The notes under the pieces: model-generated | The model's input: the letters and a program-made list of their open reading frames with translations, nothing else | Database searches by the model: none | What the model was told of the DNA's origin: nothing | Shown: piece by piece, positions 18,438 through 27,430 of the stretch | Layout of the letters: every line of letters begins with the position of its first letter | Position numbering within the stretch: the stretch's first letter is position 1 | Made by a program: the position numbers and the translations under genes | NCBI GenBank assembly: GCA_017428635.1 | Contig: JAFRQK010000020.1 | Location: 1 to 64,000, forward strand | From: Clostridia bacterium | Lineage (GTDB): Bacteria; Bacillota; Clostridia; Oscillospirales; CAG-272 | DNA length: 64,000 nt | Reading direction: 5' to 3'

Positions 18438-19235
18438 ATGATCGAACTCAAAAACGTGTGCAAATCCTTTAAAGTATCAAAACGAAACGCGGGTTTCAAA
18501 AACGCCGTCCGCGCGCTTTTCAAGCGCGAATACGAGATCGTTCACGCGCTGAGGGACGTCTCGTTTTCGATCGGCGACGGAGAGATGGTCGGCTATATCG
18601 GGCCGAACGGCGCGGGGAAAAGCAGTACCATCAAAATAATGAGCGGAATCCTCACTCCCGACAGCGGCGAATGCGTCGTCAACGGGCGCGTCCCGTGGCG
18701 CGACAGAGCCGAATACGTCCGCGAGATCGGCGTCGTGTTCGGACAGAGGTCTCAGCTCTGGTGGGACGTTCCCGTTATCGACAGTTTCGAGCTGATCAAA
18801 GACATTTACAGAGTGGATCGGGTTACGTACCGAAAAAATCTCGACGAGTTGACCGAGCGACTGGCCCTCTCGGAGATCCTGAGAACCCCCGTCCGTCAGT
18901 TGTCGTTGGGTCAAAGGATGAGATGCGAGATCGCCGCCTCCCTGCTCTATGACCCGAAGATACTTTTTCTCGACGAACCGACCATCGGGCTCGACGCCGT
19001 ATCAAAACTCGCTGTGCGGGACTTCATCAAAGAGCGTCACCGCGAACACGGAACGACCGTGATACTGACCACCCACGATATGCAGGACATAGAGGCGCTG
19101 ACGGAGCGGGTGATCCTCATCGGCAAAGGGCGTATCCTGTCGGACGGATCGTTTGAGGATCTTCTCAAAAAAGGGAAATCCGGAGGAACCGTCGAACAGA
19201 CCGTGGCGGCTCTTTACGAGGAACTCGATATATGA
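18438..19235 (+). CDS. ABC transporter ATP-binding protein (COG4586 type)
   Basis: A 265-residue ATPase of the COG4586 group, which pairs with ABC-2 permeases. Walker A is GPNGAGKSS (about residues 55-63), the signature is a variant LSLGQRMRCEI, and Walker B with catalytic Glu is ILFLDEPTIGLD; the H-loop is LTTHDMQD. The stretch FGQRSQLWWDVP is typical of this group. It is shorter than the usual ~325 residues, ending soon after the core fold. It should drive export by the two permeases encoded next, starting with an ATGA overlap. Substrate unknown. Confidence 0.9.
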   Translation: MIELKNVCKSFKVSKRNAGFKNAVRALFKREYEIVHALRDVSFSIGDGEMVGYIGPNGAGKSSTIKIMSGILTPDSGECVVNGRVPWRDRAEYVREIGVVFGQRSQLWWDVPVIDSFELIKDIYRVDRVTYRKNLDELTERLALSEILRTPVRQLSLGQRMRCEIAASLLYDPKILFLDEPTIGLDAVSKLAVRDFIKERHREHGTTVILTTHDMQDIEALTERVILIGKGRILSDGSFEDLLKKGKSGGTVEQTVAALYEELDI

Positions 19236-20035
19236 AGAAATATATTTCTTTTTTCCGAATCCGTTTCGTCGCGGGCCTTCAGTACCGAGCCGCGGCGTGG
19301 GCGGGCGTTTCGACCCAATTCGTATGGGGTTTTTTGTCGATTCTTTTGTTCCGTGCTTTTTACGAAACGTCACCGGGGAGTTTTCCGATGGAGTTCTCGC
19401 AGCTTTCGGGGTATTTATGGCTCCAGCAGGCATTTTTAGGGATGTTCATGGCGTGGTTTCTCGATCCGGAGATCCTCGAGTCCGTGACGTCCGGCGCGAT
19501 CGCCTACGAGCTTTGCCGCCCGGTGAACATTTACGGGATGTGGTTCACGAAGAACGTCGCGATACGGCTTTCAAGGACCGTGCTGCGCTGTCTTCCGATC
19601 CTGCTCGTCGCGGCCTTTCTGCCGTCGCCTTACGGACTTTCTGCCCCCGCCGGCGTTCTGTCTTTCGTTCTGTTCGTTGTTTCGATGTTTCTCGGAACAG
19701 CGGTTCTGACGGCGTTTTCGATGCTGATATACGTGTCGTCTTTTCATACGGTTTCGTCGATGGGGATCAGAACACTCGCGGTCTCCGCGGTCGAGTTCTT
19801 TTCCGGCGCTCTGATCCCGATCCCGTTTTTCCCAGATGCTATGAAGACCGTGCTGAACCTTCTGCCGTTCGCGTCCATTCAGAGCACGCCTTTTCTCATC
19901 TACGTCGGGTATATCCCGCCGTCGGAAGGGATCGCGCGTATCGCTCTGCAGTTGGGATGGTTTGCCGTACTGTCCGCCGTCGGGGTTCTGTGGATGCGCC
20001 GTTCGCTTCGCCGCGTCGTCGTTCAGGGGGGATGA
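19232..20035 (+). CDS. ABC-2 family permease
   Basis: A 267-residue integral membrane protein with about six hydrophobic segments, similar in layout to COG4587 permeases that accompany COG4586 ATPases. The cytoplasmic N-terminus (KKYISFFRIRFVAGLQYRAAAWAG) resembles that of its downstream partner, suggesting the two form a heterodimeric channel. The start ATG overlaps the ATPase stop by four bases. Lacking a marker gene nearby, the exported molecule cannot be named. Confidence 0.8.
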   Translation: MKKYISFFRIRFVAGLQYRAAAWAGVSTQFVWGFLSILLFRAFYETSPGSFPMEFSQLSGYLWLQQAFLGMFMAWFLDPEILESVTSGAIAYELCRPVNIYGMWFTKNVAIRLSRTVLRCLPILLVAAFLPSPYGLSAPAGVLSFVLFVVSMFLGTAVLTAFSMLIYVSSFHTVSSMGIRTLAVSAVEFFSGALIPIPFFPDAMKTVLNLLPFASIQSTPFLIYVGYIPPSEGIARIALQLGWFAVLSAVGVLWMRRSLRRVVVQGG

Positions 20036-20036
20036 T

Positions 20037-20813
20037 ATGAATCTGTATTTCAAATATCTCGGCATCCTTTTCAAGAGCAGGATGCAGTATAAGGCGTCTT
20101 TTTTCATGCAATCGCTCGGGCACTTCATCATCGCTTTTACGGGATTTGCGGGAATGTATTTCCTGTTTGACAGATTCCACGCCGTAAGGGGATATACTTT
20201 TCAGAACGTGCTTCTTTGCTTTTCCGTCGTGACGTTCGCTTTCTCGATCGCGGAATGTTTCGTGCGGGGGTTCGATTCGTTCCCGTCTCTCATCAGGAGC
20301 GGCGAGCTCGACAGGATACTGATCCGTCCGAGAAGCGTCGTCTTTCAGGTGCTGACGTCAAGAATGGAATTCACGCGCGTCGGAAGATTTCTCACTGCGA
20401 CGGTCGTTTTCATCTGGGCGATTCCGCGGTGCGGCGTCGACTGGACTTTCGGCAAAGTCGCGATCCTTTTATTGATGATACTCGGCGGCGTCGCGGTCTT
20501 TTCCGCGCTTTTCATGATCTATGCGGGGTTCAGTTTCTTCACCGTGGAAGGGCTCGAATTCATGAATATCTTCACCGACGGAACGAAGGAATTCGGAAGG
20601 TATCCTCTTTCGATCTACGGGAAGGAGCTTTTGCTTTTCTATACTTTTTTGATTCCGATAGCGCCGTTTCAGTATTATCCTTTTCTGTACCTTATCGGAC
20701 ACAGCGATCGGGTATGGTACGGTCTTCTCCCGCTCGCGGGAGCCCTCTTCCTCATCCCCGCGTACGCGTTTTTCCGATTCGGTCTGAAAAGGTACGTTTC
20801 CACCGGCTCGTGA
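20037..20813 (+). CDS. ABC-2 family permease (COG3694 type)
   Basis: A 258-residue membrane protein with six predicted membrane segments. The start MNLYFKYLGILFKSRMQYKASF and the segment LIRSGELDRILIRPRSVVFQVL are typical of COG3694 permeases. ATG 20037 begins one base after the upstream stop, with GGGGGG before it. It completes the ATPase-permease-permease set; a 26-bp palindrome follows immediately and may end transcription. Confidence 0.82.
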   Translation: MNLYFKYLGILFKSRMQYKASFFMQSLGHFIIAFTGFAGMYFLFDRFHAVRGYTFQNVLLCFSVVTFAFSIAECFVRGFDSFPSLIRSGELDRILIRPRSVVFQVLTSRMEFTRVGRFLTATVVFIWAIPRCGVDWTFGKVAILLLMILGGVAVFSALFMIYAGFSFFTVEGLEFMNIFTDGTKEFGRYPLSIYGKELLLFYTFLIPIAPFQYYPFLYLIGHSDRVWYGLLPLAGALFLIPAYAFFRFGLKRYVSTGS

Positions 20814-20817
20814 TGGG

Positions 20818-20876
20818 ACCAAGACAGGGGACGGTTCTGTGTCCTAAAAAGACACAGAACCGTCCCCTGTCTTGGT
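20818..20876. repeat. 26-bp perfect palindrome, REP-like
   Basis: Arms of 26 bases (20818-20843 and 20851-20876) pair perfectly around the loop CTAAAAA. The inner part GACACAGAACCGTCCCC is a word I recognise as recurring in REP/MITE-like palindromes of Bacillota and other genomes. It lies between convergent operons and could act as a two-way transcription barrier. No transposase gene is in the window. Confidence 0.85.
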
Positions 20877-20918
20877 GTTTCAATTTTGCGCCGCCCTTCC
20901 CGGCGTCGGGAGGCGGCT

Positions 20919-22730
20919 CTATGCCTCGTCCTCGTACCACTGACGCTGCGAGTCGAACATCTTTTTGTATTCGCCGTCCTTCGCCATCAGCTCGTCGTGC
21001 GTGCCGGTCTCGGCGATCTTTCCGTCTTTCATCATTATGATCCGGTCGGCGAGCCGTACGGAGCCGAGCCGGTGAGTGACGATGAACGACGTTTTGTCCC
21101 GCGAGAGCTCGGCGAATCTTCCGTATATCCTCGCCTCCTCGATCGGGTCGATCGCGGCGGTGGGCTCGTCGAGAATGATGATACTGCTGTCGCGGTAGAA
21201 TCCGCGCGCTATCGAAACCCTTTGGACCTGTCCGCCGGACAGCCCTACGCCGTCGTCGAACTCGCGCGACAGCATCGTGTCGAATCCGTTCGGCAGCCAT
21301 TCCTCTTCGGGTGAGAAACCCGCCATGGCGCACGCCTCCCTCATGTTTTCGTCCGTACTCTCTTTTTCGTATTGACCGATTATGAGGTTTTCCTTAAGCG
21401 TCAGCGCGTAATGCGGATAACGCTGATAGACCGCCGACAGACGGCGGGCGACGGAGGAGAACGAAATCTCCTTCGTATTCCACCCGCAGATTTTTACGTC
21501 GCCGCCGTCGGGTCGGTAATACCCGATGAGCAGTTTGATAAGCGTCGATTTGCCGCTTCCGTTCTCTCCGACGATCGCGACGGTCTCGCGCGGTTTTACC
21601 GAGAAGGTGACGCCGCGGACGGCGGGCTCCTCCGTGTTCGGGTAAGAGAACGACACGTCGCGCACGTCGATCCCGATCTCGTACGGCAGCTCGACCTCCA
21701 TGCCGTCATTCTCCGGAAAATCGAGATATCTGACGTAGTTTTCGATAAACGGAAGGTCACGGGAAGCCGAGGCGAACGATCCGTAAAACAATTGGTGCAG
21801 TTTATCCTCGATCGTATTGACCGACGTGAACACGGCGGCGAACTCGCCCATCGTGATCCTGCCGACGAGCAGGAAGCGGAACAGCATATAGTACACGCCC
21901 ATTTTCCCCGCGAATGTCAAGAGTTCTGCGAGGAAAAACATCCAGTTATCCTTGAGCCATACGCTGCGGTCGAGCTTCATTATCCGCGCCCATAATACGT
22001 GGAACGAGCGGAAGAAATACCCGAACCCTCCGAGGATGCGCGTCTCCTTGAAAAACTTCTCCGACGTCGAGCACTCAATGTAATGAGCCGAAAGGCGCCG
22101 ATCGGGCGCCGCCTTGTCCTCCTTGTCGCGGTAGATCTTCTTAACGAGATACTGATAGAGCAACGTCGGCAGGAAAATCATCAGAAGCGACGCCACGAGC
22201 CACGGATCCCTGCTCGCAAGATAGATCGACGTGACGACAAAATACGGGATATGGTAAAGCACGATCTGTTTGATCGTGTTCAGAAGCGAGCGGGCGGAGT
22301 CCGCTCCCGCGCTCGATTTTTCGATGTCGTCGAGCCGGTCGGTATCCTCGAAGATGATCGGCGCGAGTTTCGCCATCTTGTCGAACCGCTGCTTTGTCTG
22401 CCTGTTTTCGGCACGATACATAAAATCCGTATCCGTCCTGTTCGCTATCTGTCCGAGGATCGTTGCGAAGATGAACGATCCGGCGTAAACGGCGAGCCAC
22501 AGAACGATATCGAGAACCGCTCCTCCTCCCGCCTCCGATATGGCGGTGACGCCGTTGAAGGCGAACTCGAGGACGTAAATCTGAGCCGAAGCGAGGATCG
22601 ACTGGACCACGATTATCACGCAACCCAACGCGAAAAGCCCCGGCGACGCGCCTATAATGATCGGAATAGTATTCCTCACGCATTTGAAGAAACCGACGCG
22701 CGGCTTCTTGTTTATATCCTTCTTTTTCAC
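20919..22730 (-). CDS. ABC exporter with fused membrane and ATPase domains (partner 2)
   Basis: A 603-residue half-transporter. About residues 1-320 hold five to six membrane helices. The ATPase domain has Walker A GENGSGKST, Q-loop AVYQRYP, signature LSGGQVQRVSIARG and Walker B IIILDEPTAAID with its catalytic Glu, ending with the H-loop THR. GTG 22730 is the start: GGAGG lies nine bases upstream and its GTGA overlaps the stop of the preceding exporter gene. The two half-transporters very likely form a heterodimer exporting a peptide, lipid or drug. No substrate gene is evident. Confidence 0.9.
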   Translation of the reverse strand: MKKKDINKKPRVGFFKCVRNTIPIIIGASPGLFALGCVIIVVQSILASAQIYVLEFAFNGVTAISEAGGGAVLDIVLWLAVYAGSFIFATILGQIANRTDTDFMYRAENRQTKQRFDKMAKLAPIIFEDTDRLDDIEKSSAGADSARSLLNTIKQIVLYHIPYFVVTSIYLASRDPWLVASLLMIFLPTLLYQYLVKKIYRDKEDKAAPDRRLSAHYIECSTSEKFFKETRILGGFGYFFRSFHVLWARIMKLDRSVWLKDNWMFFLAELLTFAGKMGVYYMLFRFLLVGRITMGEFAAVFTSVNTIEDKLHQLFYGSFASASRDLPFIENYVRYLDFPENDGMEVELPYEIGIDVRDVSFSYPNTEEPAVRGVTFSVKPRETVAIVGENGSGKSTLIKLLIGYYRPDGGDVKICGWNTKEISFSSVARRLSAVYQRYPHYALTLKENLIIGQYEKESTDENMREACAMAGFSPEEEWLPNGFDTMLSREFDDGVGLSGGQVQRVSIARGFYRDSSIIILDEPTAAIDPIEEARIYGRFAELSRDKTSFIVTHRLGSVRLADRIIMMKDGKIAETGTHDELMAKDGEYKKMFDSQRQWYEDEA

Positions 22731-24562
22731 GAAACCGCCTCCTCTCCGGGGGCGTCCTCGTACCAGCTCTTCTGAGTTGAGAACATCTCGGCGTAAATAC
22801 CGCCCGCCTTCACGAGCTCGTCGTGCGAGCCCGATTCCGCGACGGCTCCGCCGTCGATGACGAGGATCCGGTCGGCGATGCGCGCCGCGCCGAGTCGGTG
22901 GGTAATGAAGACGGCGCTCTTGCCCTCCGTCACTTTTTTGAAAAGAGCGTAGACGGCGCTCTCCGCGATCGGATCGAGCGCGGCGGTAGGTTCGTCGAGG
23001 ATCGACACGGGACGGTTGCCGTATAAAGCGCGGGCGATGGCAACTCTCTGCCACTCGCCTCCCGACAGATCGACGCCGTCTTCCGCCGCTTTTCCGAGAG
23101 GTGTTCTGACGCCGGAGTGGAGTTTTTCGAGAGCGTCGGACAGACCGATCTCATCCGTAACCCGAAGAACGGCCTCGTCGCTGTCGCGGTTCACGTCGCC
23201 GAGTTTGATCGCGTCGCCGTACGGTATCTGATATTTCGCAAAATCCTGGAACACGACGGAGAACATTCCTTTTATCTCGGCGTACGTGAAGTCGCGCAGG
23301 TTTTTTCCGCCAATCGTGATATCGCCCTCGTACTCGTCGTAAAGACCGGTGAGGAGTTTTGTTATCGTCGTTTTGCCCGCACCGTTCACGCCCACGAAGG
23401 CGCAGTGCTCTCCCTCGTTTATCGTGAACGAGCAGTTTTTCAGTATGTAGCGGTCCGTGCCGGGATACTTGAAGGAAACGTCTCGGAACTCGATCTTCCC
23501 GAAATTGAAGGAACTCATATCGGCGGGCGTATCGAGCGCGCCCTCCTGCTCTTCGAGTTGAGAGAACTCCGACAGGTCTCCGAGATTCTTTTTTGCCTGC
23601 GCCGACCATCTGACGTCCCACGCGACACCGGAACCGATATTCCATCTGAGCGTATTCAGAATGTTCGCAAAGCCGATGAAGAATCCGGCGGACAATTCGC
23701 CCCGTCCGACGGCGAAAGCGAGCGATATCATTATCGCGCCGTACATCACCCACGTGAGCGATGTTATGATATTCTCTCTTCTCGAGTTTCTGACCTGCGT
23801 TTTCAGATTCTTTTTGTCTATCCCCAGCTTCGCCTCGCGCCATTTTTTGACGGCGTACGGAGCGTAACCGAAGGTCGTCCTCTCTTCGAGGTAATCCTTA
23901 GTCATGACGAAGGATTTGTACCTGTCGGCGTATCTTGAATCCTTTTCGACTTCGAAATACGTTTTGTAGTCGTCGAGCCCTGACCTCACCGCCATAACGA
24001 CCGCGGGGATCGCCGCGGCGATTGCGATCAGACCGCTCCACCATACTTTAGCGAATACGGTGACGATCAGCGAAATAATAAACATAACGCGCCACGCCAT
24101 CCAGACGACGCGGGTGCCGCGGTCATACATCCTGCCGCCGGGTTCGCTGCACGCGCGGCCGATGAGGTCGTACGTTTTGCTGTCCTCTATGTACCTGTAT
24201 TTCAAACTCGCCTGCTTTTTGAAGAAAACCTCCTTGGTCACCGTCCAGACCTTTGTCTTGAGCATGTCACGGACCGTCTGTTCGAGCGTCTGAAGCAGAG
24301 ACGAAGAGAAAAAAACGGCGAATAGCGAAACAAGCGGAAAGATTATCGCCGATTCGGGCGAGTCGCCTCTGAGAACGGACAGCGCGGTATCGACGAATGA
24401 AGCCGTAGTGAAAAGACGAAGGTACGGCAGAGCGTTCCAGAGCACGTTTGTCAGAATGAACACCGTCATTCCGAACGGCGAGACCTTGAAATCGAAAAGG
24501 AAGCAGTCGATAAGCCGCCATTTGCCCCTTTTAAGCTCGGGCAGCTTTTTTTCTTTTTTCAA
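22727..24562 (-). CDS. ABC exporter with fused membrane and ATPase domains (partner 1)
   Basis: A 611-residue half-transporter, first gene of the pair. Its N-terminal half carries the membrane helices; the ATPase part has Walker A GVNGAGKTT, signature DLSGGEWQRVAIARA and SILDEPTAALDP. The LSGGEWQR signature is common in exporters of peptides such as lantibiotics, but no precursor peptide or modification enzyme is present. A TTG start at 24562 is chosen because AAAGGAG precedes it by seven bases; a longer frame to 24715 has no such signal and would run through the promoter. Both ATP sites look catalytically complete. Confidence 0.9.
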   Translation of the reverse strand: MKKEKKLPELKRGKWRLIDCFLFDFKVSPFGMTVFILTNVLWNALPYLRLFTTASFVDTALSVLRGDSPESAIIFPLVSLFAVFFSSSLLQTLEQTVRDMLKTKVWTVTKEVFFKKQASLKYRYIEDSKTYDLIGRACSEPGGRMYDRGTRVVWMAWRVMFIISLIVTVFAKVWWSGLIAIAAAIPAVVMAVRSGLDDYKTYFEVEKDSRYADRYKSFVMTKDYLEERTTFGYAPYAVKKWREAKLGIDKKNLKTQVRNSRRENIITSLTWVMYGAIMISLAFAVGRGELSAGFFIGFANILNTLRWNIGSGVAWDVRWSAQAKKNLGDLSEFSQLEEQEGALDTPADMSSFNFGKIEFRDVSFKYPGTDRYILKNCSFTINEGEHCAFVGVNGAGKTTITKLLTGLYDEYEGDITIGGKNLRDFTYAEIKGMFSVVFQDFAKYQIPYGDAIKLGDVNRDSDEAVLRVTDEIGLSDALEKLHSGVRTPLGKAAEDGVDLSGGEWQRVAIARALYGNRPVSILDEPTAALDPIAESAVYALFKKVTEGKSAVFITHRLGAARIADRILVIDGGAVAESGSHDELVKAGGIYAEMFSTQKSWYEDAPGEEAVS

Positions 24563-24679
24563 AATGCGAACTCCTTTAGCAAATCCCTTTTTCTGATTGA
24601 ACTTCTTTATTCGCAGCGCGGCGCCGGGAGAAGTCGGCGCATCGGGGCGCTTGACACAGGAAGCGCGCCCCGCCGCGCT

Positions 24680-24716
24680 GATTATACTATAATACATCCG
24701 CGGGAAAGAAGTCAAT
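24680..24716 (-). promoter_or_regulatory. probable promoter of the exporter pair
   Basis: On the minus strand, TTGACT is followed after 15-19 bases by overlapping candidates TATTAT, TTATAG and TATAGT. The exact -10 is ambiguous. Confidence 0.55.
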
Positions 24717-24773
24717 CAACCGTTGCTTGAATTGAATATATTTTGCCGCCGAATTTCTTCGGCGGCAAAGTCG

Positions 24774-25688
24774 TTATGAATTATATTTCTCTATCGGCAG
24801 CCACAGTTCGATATACCTGGACTGATTATGAGTATCGTCGCCGTGTTTATATTGCCAATGTGTAACGGCGATCTCCGGGGCGTCTGCAAGCAGATATCCG
24901 GACGACGGCAGCCAATCGTTCACCATTTTCCGGCGAAGATCCGGCAAAGCGGTGACGGGGTACCGCATTCTATCGGTTTCGCAGATCACATAAAGCCGCC
25001 GCGGGATCACGATTTTTTCAAATTCCGATGATATTTCGTCATACCCCAGGCCCTTTGCGAGATTTTCAGTCCACCAGTTATCCAACTGCTGAGCGATATA
25101 GAAATCAAAACCGTCGTCGCCGATATTCGTGATAACGTTGTAGCCGTTGTCGCGATCGCCGCAGACACCTTTCAGCAAATACTGGTTAACTCTTGATTGT
25201 ACGTAGAAATCATGCTCCTGTTCGTAACGGTTTTCCGGTGTGCCCGTAAAATGTCTTTTGAACCCTGTCAAAATCATTTCCGGTTTTTCTTCGATCCTGT
25301 AATTCACGGTTATTCCACCCTCCAAACTGAATTTCAGTACAAGGCGGGAAAAGGATCGAAGCGAAACGGAACGGTCGCGCGCCCGTGACGGCAGAACGCC
25401 GTGAAAGGCTTTGAATGCGCGGGAGAAACTGTCGGGGTTGTCATAGCCGTATTTCAGCGCGACGTCAATCACTTTTTCGTCGCTCGTCTGCAGTTCGGCG
25501 CCAGCAAGCGAAAGACGGCGATTGCGAATATACTCGCCGAGCGTATATCCGCACAGAATTCCGAATACGCGCTGAAAATGATAGGGCGACGAATAAGCGA
25601 CCGCCGCGACCTTTTCGTAGTTGATCTCGTCGGTCAAATGCGCCTCGACGTAATCAAGCGCCCGCCCGATTCCCGCAATCCAGTCCAT
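24774..25688 (-). CDS. AraC-family regulator with GyrI-like effector domain
   Basis: A 304-residue regulator. Residues 1-110 form two helix-turn-helix motifs of the AraC type (YEKVAAVAYSSPYHFQRVFG; VIDVALKYGYDNPDSFSRAFKAFHG). Residues about 128-304 are a GyrI-like small-molecule domain ending in WLPIEK. This arrangement is that of Rob- and BltR-like regulators that sense drugs and switch on efflux. It is encoded next to, and in the same direction as, the ABC exporter pair, so control of those exporters is a reasonable guess. Confidence 0.88.
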   Translation of the reverse strand: MDWIAGIGRALDYVEAHLTDEINYEKVAAVAYSSPYHFQRVFGILCGYTLGEYIRNRRLSLAGAELQTSDEKVIDVALKYGYDNPDSFSRAFKAFHGVLPSRARDRSVSLRSFSRLVLKFSLEGGITVNYRIEEKPEMILTGFKRHFTGTPENRYEQEHDFYVQSRVNQYLLKGVCGDRDNGYNVITNIGDDGFDFYIAQQLDNWWTENLAKGLGYDEISSEFEKIVIPRRLYVICETDRMRYPVTALPDLRRKMVNDWLPSSGYLLADAPEIAVTHWQYKHGDDTHNQSRYIELWLPIEKYNS

Positions 25689-25847
25689 GCGCTTCTCTCC
25701 TCTCTTCCTTGACTGTGTCTCAATTCTCTCACAACGTGGAATAAATAACCCGATATTATGTGCGATTCGCTGTCGGGTGCTTTTTTCGATGTCTTACCCG
25801 GCCGTTTCGCTGCGAGTCGTTTTTTCAGCGAAAACGGGGGAATTACC

Positions 25848-27170
25848 CTAGTCTGATAACAGCCAATCGATCAGGGAATCCGAGCGGATTCCGTCGTAAG
25901 ATGACTTCATACCCGGATACAGAGACAGGATCTGCTTGGGATAATTGTCCTTTATCTTTTTCAGAGGGGCCAGTTCCCGCGCCGCAACGTCTTCGCTTAA
26001 CATAGACTCGGTAACCTGAATATACTTTTTTTCGTTTGCGTTTGCGGCAATGAAATCCACTTCCGTGTTGTCTATTTTTCCTACGGCGACGTCATATCCT
26101 CTGCGCAGCAATTCCAGATATACGACGTTTTCAAGCGCATGGCCGACGTCGCGGTTTCTGAACCCGAGCAAATAATTGCGCATGCCGATATCGACGATAT
26201 AGTACTTGCCGAGGGTTCTCAAATACTCTTTCCCTTTAACGTCAAATCGCTTTACGTCATAGAACAAATATGATTCAAGCAGAGCTCTGACGTATGCCGC
26301 TATCGTTTGAACGGCGGGTTTGCCTTTGATACTTCTGTTTTCGAGCATCTTTTCGGAGACGAGCGTATTGCTCACGGAATTGAGAGACGTATTATTACCG
26401 ACGTTGTCTGCTAAAAACAAAACGATCTTTTTAAGCAGCTCAGCGTCGGTTATCTGCCTTTGTTCGCGCCGGCGTTCCCTTTCAAGAATATCACGAACGA
26501 CTACGGTCAAATAAACTCCGTCAAGCAGCGTCATCGCAGAATCAAGAACCAAGCCGACGTCTGCGATCCCGGGGAACCCCCCGAATCGCATATACGCGTC
26601 AAACAAATCGGCAAGCGTAACTATCTCTCCGTTTGACGCTTTGACACGGATCTTTTGTTCTCCGCCGGGAGCGGTATATTTTTCGCACCTGTAATCGTGG
26701 AAAGAGATGAATTCTTTGAACGACAACGGGTAAACTTTTATTTCAACGTATCTGCCGGAAAGATACGTCGCATATTCCGAGGAGAGCAAATAGGCGTTTG
26801 ATCCGGTGATATAGACGTCGCAGTCAAAATCCACGCGGAAGGAGTTAACGGCTTCTTCCCAACGATCGATCCGTTGTAGTTCATCAAAAAATAAATACAT
26901 CCTTTTGCCCGGAACGATATGCTCTTTTACGTAGGAATAAAACGACAGATAGTCCATATTCGCGTATTCAAGAGATTCAAAATTCATTGCCAATATCTGT
27001 CGTTTATCAATACCTGAGTCGAGAAGATGTTTTTGCATCAGCAACAACAGCTTTGATTTGCCGCATCGACGGATCCCCGTGATCACTTTAACGGGCTCCT
27101 TATCTTGAAAAGCGATCAGTTTTTTCAGGTATATGTCCCTGGGTTTAAGGTTTTCTTCTTGATTCAACAT
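25848..27170 (-). CDS. AAA-family ATPase with DUF4143 domain
   Basis: A 440-residue protein. The N-terminus has a P-loop (ITGIRRCGKSKLL) and a Walker B-like YLFFDELQRI; the segment VDFDCDVYITGSNAYLLSSE and the C-terminal DUF4143 part (VYLELLRRGYDVAVGK...EVDFIAAN) are family marks. The C-terminus resembles a PD-(D/E)XK nuclease-like fold, with a possible core EVDF. Such ATPases are widespread and often accessory; their function is unsettled. ATG 27170 follows AAAGGAGG at seven bases. The promoter region carries a palindrome and a repeated ATAACACAAAAAT word. Its AT content is higher than neighbouring genes, which suggests acquisition. Confidence 0.85.
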   Translation of the reverse strand: MLNQEENLKPRDIYLKKLIAFQDKEPVKVITGIRRCGKSKLLLLMQKHLLDSGIDKRQILAMNFESLEYANMDYLSFYSYVKEHIVPGKRMYLFFDELQRIDRWEEAVNSFRVDFDCDVYITGSNAYLLSSEYATYLSGRYVEIKVYPLSFKEFISFHDYRCEKYTAPGGEQKIRVKASNGEIVTLADLFDAYMRFGGFPGIADVGLVLDSAMTLLDGVYLTVVVRDILERERRREQRQITDAELLKKIVLFLADNVGNNTSLNSVSNTLVSEKMLENRSIKGKPAVQTIAAYVRALLESYLFYDVKRFDVKGKEYLRTLGKYYIVDIGMRNYLLGFRNRDVGHALENVVYLELLRRGYDVAVGKIDNTEVDFIAANANEKKYIQVTESMLSEDVAARELAPLKKIKDNYPKQILSLYPGMKSSYDGIRSDSLIDWLLSD

Positions 27171-27179
27171 GGCCGAACC

Positions 27180-27262
27180 TCCTTTTTGCAAATAGTATAA
27201 CACAAAAATCCGAAAAAATAAAGTTTTTGTTATCAATAACACAAAAATTATTTTTTCGGAAA
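27180..27262 (-). promoter_or_regulatory. promoter and palindrome upstream of the DUF4143 gene
   Basis: On the minus strand a TATACT -10-like hexamer lies before the ribosome binding site. TGTTATCAATAACA (27228-27241) is a perfect dyad, and the word ATAACACAAAAATY occurs twice (about 27198 and 27237), a layout expected of a repressor site. Confidence 0.45.
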
Positions 27263-27295
27263 TTTTTGTCATACGTCTTGGCGTGAGATCGATGG

Positions 27296-27428
27296 AATGA
27301 ATTGCGCCCTTCGGGTGCGCCCTTTCGGGCGCGTGAATTGATTTTTCAGACGAAAAATCATGAATTGCCCGCGCCGCGGGCATGAATTGACCCCCCGCAC
27401 CATTCGGCGCGGAGGGTCGTTTTAAATA
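27296..27428 (-). repeat. AATTCATG-linked hairpin chain after the SLH protein gene
   Basis: Read from the gene end on the minus strand: a GC-rich terminator-like hairpin around 27393-27418, then GCCCGC/GCGGGC, GATTTTTC/GAAAAATC and a GGGCGC/GCGCCC type hairpin, with AATTCATG or AATTCACG between them. The order and linkers match the chains after gyrA and valS, but stem sequences differ. Confidence 0.78.
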
Positions 27429-27430
27429 TC

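Noticed and set aside
20919..23054. A 711-codon version of the second exporter
   Set aside because: The first ~108 codons overlap the upstream exporter in another frame and have no family match; GTG 22730 with GGAGG is the start.
22727..24562. Lantibiotic gene cluster, suggested by the LSGGEWQR exporter signature
   Set aside because: No precursor peptide, LanBCM-type enzyme or immunity gene is seen near the exporters.
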